Source: Clostridia bacterium
Lineage (GTDB): Bacteria > Bacillota > Clostridia > Oscillospirales > Acutalibacteraceae
NCBI GenBank assembly: GCA_017472225.1
Contig: JAFUQS010000104.1
Span: 1 to 41,802 of the forward strand
Direction of reading: 5' to 3'
Length of the DNA stretch: 41,802 nt
Part shown: piece after piece, positions 36,583-41,802 of the stretch
Layout of the letters: the number at the start of each line of letters is the position of its first letter
Position numbering within the stretch: the first letter of the stretch is position 1
The notes under the pieces: generated by a model
Database searches by the model: none
Told to the model about the DNA's origin: nothing
The model's input: the letters and a program-made list of their open reading frames with translations, nothing else
Made by a program: the position numbers and the translations under genes

Positions 36583-37107
36583 TTATGCCTGAAACTGACC
36601 GTAAACAACGGTTTCGCTCATGTCCCTGAATTCATTGTGCAGCCCCATCGCAGCTGCATCATCTGCCGGCTCTCCCATAACAAGAAGTGCAACAGGCTCA
36701 ATGTTTTCGGGAATGTTGAACTGCTCACGCATTTTAAAGGGGTTAAAATGCATCACCCATGTTGTGCCGACACCGATTTCCCACGCCTCAAGCATCATAT
36801 GAGTTGTCACAATGGATGCATCTATGGGGCCGCTTGAGGCACCGTCATATTTTCTGTTCCAACATTCATCCTTGTTGAAGCAAACAAGCATTGCCGTCGG
36901 TGCTTCAAAATGGCAACGGGTACACTCCCTGAGCTTTTCAATTGCCTCATCTGTATTGAGAACAAGAATTCTCTGCGGCTGAGCGTTACAGCCTGTCGGA
37001 GCCAGATGTCCCGCCTGAAGTATTTTTTCAATTTTTTCCTGTGTCAGATGAATATTTTTGAATTTTCTCACCGAATATCTTTCGGCAGCAAGAGTCATAA
37101 AATCCAT
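36583..37107 (-). CDS. Nitroreductase-family flavoprotein
   Basis: 174 aa, FMN-dependent nitroreductase fold, NAD(P)H-linked reduction of nitro or quinone compounds in relatives. It opens RYSVRKFKNIHLTQEKIEKILQAGHLAPTGCNAQPQR, with the FMN-binding RYSVRKF and NAQP motifs, and ends with VALLVMGEPADD. There are two closely spaced cysteines (CTRCHF). The start MDFMTLAAERYS at 37107 has AAAGGCG upstream; the longer frame is not supported. The physiological substrate is unknown. Confidence 0.9.
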   Translation of the reverse strand: MDFMTLAAERYSVRKFKNIHLTQEKIEKILQAGHLAPTGCNAQPQRILVLNTDEAIEKLRECTRCHFEAPTAMLVCFNKDECWNRKYDGASSGPIDASIVTTHMMLEAWEIGVGTTWVMHFNPFKMREQFNIPENIEPVALLVMGEPADDAAAMGLHNEFRDMSETVVYGQFQA

Positions 37108-37214
37108 AATTTCAACGCCTTTCTTTAAATTTATAACAGACTTTATCCCAAACAAAGCCTTCCGGCTGCATCTTTTTTCTCCATACCCTTACGCTCAAAA
37201 AAGCTTTTTCAAGG

Positions 37215-37243
37215 TTGCTTTTGATTTTTCCCTGATGTATAAT
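37215..37243 (+). promoter_or_regulatory. Sigma-A promoter of the MATE gene
   Basis: TTGCTT (37215-37220), 17 bp, TATAAT (37238-37243), about 35 bases before the MATE start. Confidence 0.65.
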
Positions 37244-37279
37244 ACTAACAAAAAAATATCCCTAAGGACAGATAAAATA

Positions 37280-38650
37280 ATGCTTAAAAAAATCAAGTGG
37301 GGTATGTTCCCCACAATTATGGCACTCGCATGGCCGACTATGCTTGAACAGATGATGCAGACTGCCGTTCAGTATATTGACACGGCAATGGTCGGTTCAC
37401 TCGGCACTCAGGCAACAGCCGCCGTGGGTGCAACAAGCACCGTAAATTGGCTGATAAGCAGCTCAATCTCTGCTTTGGGCATCGGCTTTCTTGCCGTCAT
37501 ATCTCAGGCGTGCGGGGCAAAAAATAAGACTCTGGCAGTCAAGGCTGCTTCTCAGGCAGTGCTTGTAACCATTGTTTCAGGTGTATTTTTCACCGTTTTA
37601 ACCCTTTCACTGAGCGACCTTGTGCCTGTGTGGATGCAGGTTGATGAGACTATCCGTTCCCTTGCGGCAGATTACTTTTTCATTTTGTATCTGCCTATGC
37701 TTCCCCGTGCCGCAAGCATCATTTTCGGCTCAATTCTCCGTGCCGTGGGTGACAGCAAAACACCTATGCGGGTGGGACTCATAGTAAACATAATAAATGT
37801 AATTTTCAACTTTCTGTTGATCTATCCCACAAGAGAGATCAGCCTGTTCGGTGCCGATATTACCGTTTATGGTGCCGGTCACGGAGTTCTCGGCGCAGCG
37901 GCAGCAAGTGCTCTGGCTTATACAGTCGGCGGTGTTGTAATCACAGTCGCCTTGTGGAAACACAAGGAAATTTCTCCCCGCAAAATGTCACTGAAGCCTG
38001 ATTGGAAGGTGCTCAGACCCTGCCTTGAAATTGCCCTGCCGAATATGCTGCAGCGTTTCGGCACATCACTCGGATATGTTGCCTTTGCTTCAATGATCAA
38101 TGCTCTCGGAGAAGCCTCAACGGCAGCTCACACCATAGCCAACACTGTTGAATCAGCCTTCTATATTCCCGGCTACGGTATGCAGGCTGCGGCAGCAACA
38201 CTGACAGGCAACGCCCTTGGTGCAAAAGACCGACAGAGGATGCGTGACCTTGCCGTTCTGCTTGTTATAATTGAAGTTGCACTCATGGTGCTTTCAGGCG
38301 GACTCCTTTTCATTTTTGCCCCGGACATGATGGGCCTTTTCACAAAGGATTCCGAGGTTATCAGCCTTGGTGCAACCGTGCTTCGTATGGTTGCCTTATC
38401 CGAGCCGATTTACGGCGTTTCAATTATCATTGAGGGTATGCTTCAGGGTGAAGGCAACACAAAAACTCCCTTTGTGTTCAACATTATCGGTATGTGGGGC
38501 ATACGGATAGTGGGCACCTTCATCTGCACAAGCCTTCTTTCCATGGGGCTTATCAGTGCATGGGGCTGTATGATAGGTCACAATGTTCTGCTGTTTCTCA
38601 TGTTCACGGTCTACTATCTGAAAAAGCACTCAGGAGTCATCACACTCTGA
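37280..38650 (+). CDS. MATE-family multidrug/cation efflux transporter
   Basis: 456 aa, the usual MATE length, with about 12 membrane helices. Signatures: LAWPTMLEQMMQTAVQYIDTAMVGSLG in helix 1, GDSKTPMRVGLIVNIINVIFNFLLIY, and LQGEGNTKTPFVFNIIGMWGIRI in the second half. It exports drugs or organic cations with Na+ or H+. The open frame extends 74 codons upstream over the nitroreductase start, but the family start is MLKKIKWGMFP with AAGGA ahead. Its last 11 bases overlap the GNAT gene tail. Confidence 0.93.
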   Translation: MLKKIKWGMFPTIMALAWPTMLEQMMQTAVQYIDTAMVGSLGTQATAAVGATSTVNWLISSSISALGIGFLAVISQACGAKNKTLAVKAASQAVLVTIVSGVFFTVLTLSLSDLVPVWMQVDETIRSLAADYFFILYLPMLPRAASIIFGSILRAVGDSKTPMRVGLIVNIINVIFNFLLIYPTREISLFGADITVYGAGHGVLGAAAASALAYTVGGVVITVALWKHKEISPRKMSLKPDWKVLRPCLEIALPNMLQRFGTSLGYVAFASMINALGEASTAAHTIANTVESAFYIPGYGMQAAAATLTGNALGAKDRQRMRDLAVLLVIIEVALMVLSGGLLFIFAPDMMGLFTKDSEVISLGATVLRMVALSEPIYGVSIIIEGMLQGEGNTKTPFVFNIIGMWGIRIVGTFICTSLLSMGLISAWGCMIGHNVLLFLMFTVYYLKKHSGVITL

Positions 38651-39131
38651 GCTGATAATTTTCAATGTCGACATATCTGCCGAATTTCATACCGACTTCC
38701 CTGATGGTGCCGCAGAATTCAAAGCCAAGCTTTTCGTGAAGCCTTCTTGAAGCTTCGTTTCCGCTTGTGATAACCGATACAACCGTATGTATGCTTTCAT
38801 CCTTCACCGCCATCAGAAGAATCTCTTTCATAAGAGCAGTACCCACGCCCATTTTTCTGTGCTTCGGTGAAACATAAACCGAAAGCTCCACGGTGGATTT
38901 ATAGGCTTCCTTTTCACGGTAAGAGGAAAGCGTGGCATAACCCGCAATTTCCCCCTCAATTTCTGCAACGATGAGGGGATGATTTTCTATGTTGTGCCTG
39001 TCGTACCACTTTTCCCAATCAGAAAGGCTCTTTTTGTTTATATCAAGTGTTGCAACACCGTTTTCGACCTCGTAATTATAAATATCCAGAAGCGGGGCAA
39101 TATCCGCCCTTGTAGGTTTTCTGATTGTCAT
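38640..39131 (-). CDS. GNAT N-acetyltransferase, phosphinothricin-acetyltransferase-like
   Basis: 163 aa. Acetyl-CoA binding motif A is in VSPKHRKMGVGTALMKEI, and FEFCGTIREVGMKFGRYVDIENYQL is typical of the PAT/methionine-sulfoximine branch. It may acetylate an amine-bearing metabolite or toxin; the substrate is not certain. ATG 39131 follows AAAGGA. The longer frame upstream crosses a terminator hairpin and is rejected. Its 3' end overlaps the MATE gene by 11 bases tail-to-tail. Confidence 0.9.
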   Translation of the reverse strand: MTIRKPTRADIAPLLDIYNYEVENGVATLDINKKSLSDWEKWYDRHNIENHPLIVAEIEGEIAGYATLSSYREKEAYKSTVELSVYVSPKHRKMGVGTALMKEILLMAVKDESIHTVVSVITSGNEASRRLHEKLGFEFCGTIREVGMKFGRYVDIENYQLRV

Positions 39132-39152
39132 ATGCTTTTCCTTTGCTAAAAA

Positions 39153-39187
39153 ACAACTCCTCAACCACACAATGGTCGGGGAGTTGT
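39153..39187 (-). terminator. Intrinsic terminator after the CD1247-like gene
   Basis: Arms ACAACTCC...AACCA and TGGTCGGGGAGTTGT pair with one internal mismatch region; the minus strand ends in TTTTTT. Confidence 0.75.
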
Positions 39188-39204
39188 GATTTTTTCTTTT
39201 CAGA

Positions 39205-39633
39205 TTATTCTTCGGTTTCTTCTGCTTCTTCTTCGATTTCGAATTCAAGAACTGCACCGCAGCAAGGACATTCTACTTCACCGTTATCGTCGATTTCGTC
39301 AAAACCGATGCAAACATCCTCTTCACAAGCGGGGCATGTAACCTCGATGCAATCATCGTCGCAGCAGCAATCACAGTCGTCATCGTCACAGCAATCGCAA
39401 TCGTCGTCACAGCAATCATATACGAATTCTTCTACATCGCCGAGATCTTCGTCGATTTCTTCGATGTAATCCTGAACATCCTCAAGATCCTCTTCAAAAT
39501 CGCTGAGCTCTGATGCGATTTCATCAAGAGCGTCAATGATAGCGGCAAACATTTTGCCTTCCTTCTTATCGTCATCGATGTCAAGACCTTCCATAAGGCC
39601 TCTCAAATATGCAACTTTTTCTGATACTGACAT
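39205..39633 (-). CDS. CD1247-type acidic, cysteine-rich protein
   Basis: 142 aa. The N-terminal ~40 residues (VSEKVAYLRGLMEGLDIDDDKKEGKM) match the CD1247 N-terminal domain. A Glu/Asp-rich helical stretch follows, then an extraordinary Asp-Cys tract (about 75-95, with 11 Cys), then a zinc-ribbon-like CPACEEDVC...CPCC. It is soluble and likely metal binding. It lies 47 bases past the efp stop, as in many Clostridia, and its function is unknown. Confidence 0.85.
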   Translation of the reverse strand: MSVSEKVAYLRGLMEGLDIDDDKKEGKMFAAIIDALDEIASELSDFEEDLEDVQDYIEEIDEDLGDVEEFVYDCCDDDCDCCDDDDCDCCCDDDCIEVTCPACEEDVCIGFDEIDDNGEVECPCCGAVLEFEIEEEAEETEE

Positions 39634-39680
39634 TTTTAGTATCTCCTTTCTTGGTTGATTTTTAAGCTACAGACAGGCAA

Positions 39681-40238
39681 TTATGCACGACCCATGTACT
39701 CGCCTGTTCTTGTGTCGATCTGAATCATTTCACCCTCATCAATGAAAAGGGGAACCTTAACCTCTGCACCTGTTTCAAGGGTTGCGGGCTTTGTTGTGTT
39801 TGTTGCAGTGTTGCCTGCAAAGCCGGGATCAGTCTTTGTAACCTGAAGCTCAACAAAGTTCGGGGGTTCAACACCGAAAACATTGCCCTTATAGGAAAGA
39901 ACCTTACAAACCATGTTTTCCTTAACGAACTTGAAGTTGTCTGAAAGCTCACTTTCATTGATGGGGATAAGCTCGTAGCTTTCCGGATCCATGAAATAGT
40001 AAAGACCGCCGTCGCTGTATGAATATTCCATATCCTTTCTTTCAACGAAAGCTGTGGGGAACTTTTCACTGGGGTTGAAGGTACGTTCAACAACTGAACC
40101 TGTGATAACATTCTTAACCTTTGCACGAACAAAGGCAGCACCCTTACCGGGTTTTACGTGCTGAAATTCAACAATCTGAAGAACGTTGCCGTCCATTTCA
40201 AATGTAACGCCGTTTCTGAAATCGCCTGCTGATACCAT
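39681..40238 (-). CDS. efp: Translation elongation factor P
   Basis: 185 aa, rescues ribosomes stalled at polyproline. KOW-like domain I with the tip [10 protein letters not shown] (Lys32), two OB domains, ending in [13 protein letters not shown] lysine sits at the tip, so modification by a bacillus-type 5-aminopentanol or related pathway is possible but not shown here. GGAGGA precedes the ATG. Confidence 0.96.
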   Translation of the reverse strand: MVSAGDFRNGVTFEMDGNVLQIVEFQHVKPGKGAAFVRAKVKNVITGSVVERTFNPSEKFPTAFVERKDMEYSYSDGGLYYFMDPESYELIPINESELSDNFKFVKENMVCKVLSYKGNVFGVEPPNFVELQVTKTDPGFAGNTATNTTKPATLETGAEVKVPLFIDEGEMIQIDTRTGEYMGRA

Positions 40239-40283
40239 TTTTATATTCCTCCGAATAAAAAAGATTTATTTTTATACTCACTT

Positions 40284-40312
40284 ATTCTATACTAAAACTC
40301 CATATTTTTCAA
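40284..40312 (-). promoter_or_regulatory. Sigma-A promoter of efp and the CD1247-like gene
   Basis: Minus strand TTGAAA (40312-40307), 17 bp, TAGAAT (40289-40284), about 46 bases before the efp start. Confidence 0.75.
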
Positions 40313-40452
40313 GTCTTTTTTGAAAATCAACCCTCAATTCCTTCCCTTTATGTGTATTTTCTTACAAATTTCATAAATTATCCCTCTTTCACTTCAGTTT
40401 TCTTTTGTTTTATGTTACAATAGCCACGAAAGAAAAGGAAGTGATTAAAAAA

Positions 40453-41292
40453 ATGAAAAAGCTGACAGCCCTGCTTCTGACCCTGATTACATTATTTACG
40501 CTCACCGCCTGTTCAGGAAAATCACAGCCGGAACAGACCACAACCACCGCCGTCACCACCACAGAAAGCCTGACGGTCAGAGTCACCTTCCCCGAAGGCT
40601 TCACCGCAAAGCAGATTGCAGAACGGCTGGAGGAAAACGGAGTTTGTTCTGCCGATGATTTTATGGCTCTTTTGCAAGGTTCATACCATGCCTCTCTTTC
40701 CTACGGCTTTATTCCTGCCATTGAAAACACAGAAAACAAGGCCTTTGTTCTTGAGGGCTATATTTTTCCCGACACATATGAATTTTATAAAGGCGAAAGT
40801 GCCGAATCAGCTTTGGCACGCTTTCTCAGAAACACCGATTCAAAGCTTACTCAGGAATACACCCTGAGAGCAACAGAGCTCGGCTACACGATGGATGAGA
40901 TTATCACACTCGCTTCAATCATTCAGGAGGAAGCGGGCGACCCTGAGGAAATGCCCTTGGTGTCATCCGTGCTTCACAATCGTATTGAAAGTCCGGATTA
41001 CGGCAAGCTTCAGTGCGATGTTACAATCAACTATGTGAACGAATGTATAACCAACTCACCTTATCTCACAGGTGACACGGAAAAATATAAGGAGCTTTAT
41101 AACACCTATAAATGCGACGGTCTTCCCGCAGGGGCCATCTGCAACCCGGGACTTGCCGCAATTGAAGCGGCGCTCTACCCCGCCGACACAGACTATTTCT
41201 TCTTTGTTACAGACAAAGATTGGAACTATTATTATGCAGAAACTTATTCCGAGCATCAGCGGAACTGCAAAGCAGTCGGACTTGTGGGATAA
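40453..41292 (+). CDS. mltG: MltG-type endolytic transglycosylase, predicted lipoprotein
   Basis: 279 aa. MltG cuts nascent glycan strands to end peptidoglycan polymerisation. The N-terminus is a lipoprotein signal (LFTLTAC, Cys20), not the usual single membrane helix, then a short Thr-rich linker. A LysM-like subdomain (about 40-75, VTFPEGFTAKQIAERLEENG) is followed by the catalytic YceG fold: LEGYIFPDTYEF, ASIIQEEAGDPEE (probable catalytic Glu160), LQCDVTINY, YNTYKCDGLPAGAICNPG. GGAAGTG precedes ATG 40453, and the longer frame adds only unsupported residues. Confidence 0.9.
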   Translation: MKKLTALLLTLITLFTLTACSGKSQPEQTTTTAVTTTESLTVRVTFPEGFTAKQIAERLEENGVCSADDFMALLQGSYHASLSYGFIPAIENTENKAFVLEGYIFPDTYEFYKGESAESALARFLRNTDSKLTQEYTLRATELGYTMDEIITLASIIQEEAGDPEEMPLVSSVLHNRIESPDYGKLQCDVTINYVNECITNSPYLTGDTEKYKELYNTYKCDGLPAGAICNPGLAAIEAALYPADTDYFFFVTDKDWNYYYAETYSEHQRNCKAVGLVG

Positions 41293-41325
41293 GGACTTCG
41301 GATTTGAAGCGGCCGGGGGTGGGTT

Positions 41326-41802
41326 AGTAGTCAGTAGTCAGGGGACAGTAGGCAGTAGACAGTAGTCAGTAGTCAGTAGTCAGGAAAAGATAAAACAATA
41401 AGGAGTCTGCAAAGCAAATAACCCTTGAAAAAACGAGAGTGACAACATAAAAAGGAATTCTCTTTCAGAAAGCAGCTTGTAGCGGGAGCGACTGTCGGAC
41501 TACAGGTAATGGAAAGGCACACAAATAAATCAGACAATAGCAAACCTTACGGAACAAATTAAACCAAGCGGCTCATTTTATTGAGCGTTGTTTTAATTAG
41601 AGTTGTTCGGCAACCGAGCCGTGGTATTGCAGAACGGAGCAATCTGAAAATACCGATAAGAAGAAACCTTGTTTTCTTATCTACGGTGAGCAGAAATGAA
41701 TACCGAGTACAGGATAGAATAAACCTGACTCGGTATTTTTAGTTCTTGCGGAAGCTAATCCGCCAGCGTGCTTTTGCTTACTTTTGTCACGCTTGACAAA
41801 AG
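41326..41802. repeat. Dispersed non-coding repeat, copy C (reverse, cut by window end)
   Basis: Reverse-direction copy. It starts with the heptamer tract (41326-41383), shares GATAAAACAATAAGGAGTC with copy A (as complement), then the conserved block and hairpins. The TACCGAGT/ACTCGGTA hairpin is at 41701-41735, and the CTTTTGTC/GACAAAAG hairpin at 41781-41802 is cut by the window end. It follows mltG. No ORF. Confidence 0.87.

Noticed and set aside
39125-39469. Serine/glutamine-rich open frame on the + strand
   Set aside because: It is the antisense of the Asp-Cys tract of the CD1247-like gene, and its composition is explained by that.

Overview
This window looks like chromosomal backbone DNA of an anaerobic, spore-forming gut Clostridium relative, most likely Oscillospirales/Ruminococcaceae. 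This is inferred from the moderate GC content, strong GGAGG-type ribosome binding sites, sigma-A promoters, the rimP-nusA-rnpM-rplGA-infB-rbfA order, a CD1247-type protein next to efp, iron-sulfur flavoproteins, and DUF4358-MBOAT-DHHW genes. No phage, transposase, integrase or CRISPR array was seen. Coding regions appear intact and there is no clear island of foreign genes.

Layout. 1-468: rearranged copy of a non-coding dispersed repeat. 586-3107 (+): three tightly packed genes, a proline/glutamate-rich protein with a beta-sandwich-like C-terminus, a SpoIID-like protein with peptidoglycan-binding repeats, and a short peptidoglycan-binding protein. 3185-5537: divergent pyridoxal kinase and MocR/PdxR-type regulator with a palindromic intergenic operator candidate. 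5674-9695 (+): gltX, glnS and a membrane protein. 9850-12990 (-): lacZ. 13401-24012 (-): a long translation/RNA-maturation operon (rimP, nusA, rnpM, rplGA, infB, rbfA, nrnA, truB, ribF) followed by a HAD phosphatase and a zinc-ribbon membrane protein, read from a good promoter with a leader hairpin. 24175-27223 (-): DUF4358 lipoprotein, MBOAT acyltransferase and DHHW protein, a probable cell-surface glycan acetylation set. 27348-28718 (-): double-domain iron-sulfur flavoprotein. 28842-30200 (+): a promoter, two truncated tRNA-like 5' pieces, a structured insert, an intact tRNA-Pro(TGG) and a metallophosphoesterase. 30422-30886: second repeat copy. 30935-33245: AraC regulator, ferredoxin-like protein and divergent Crp/Fnr regulator. 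33279-36494 (-): SGNH-like secreted protein and a two-component system. 36583-39131: nitroreductase, MATE pump and GNAT acetyltransferase. 39205-40238 (-): CD1247-like acidic cysteine protein and efp. 40453-41292 (+): MltG-type lipoprotein. 41326-41802: third repeat copy, cut by the window end.

The most notable things are outside the genes. (1) A ~450-500 bp non-coding element occurs three times. It has conserved hairpins, one of which shows a compensatory base-pair change between copies, and each copy ends in a heptamer tract; copy A is a head-to-head rearrangement. (2) Ahead of tRNA-Pro there are duplicated 5' tRNA pieces flanking a 173-bp hairpin-rich insert, all downstream of one strong promoter. 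(3) Three regulatory circuits can be read from the sequence: PdxR, Crp/Fnr-ferredoxin, and a direct-repeat operator shared by the two-component operon and the SGNH gene. No single gene cluster could be shown to be a wholly new system.
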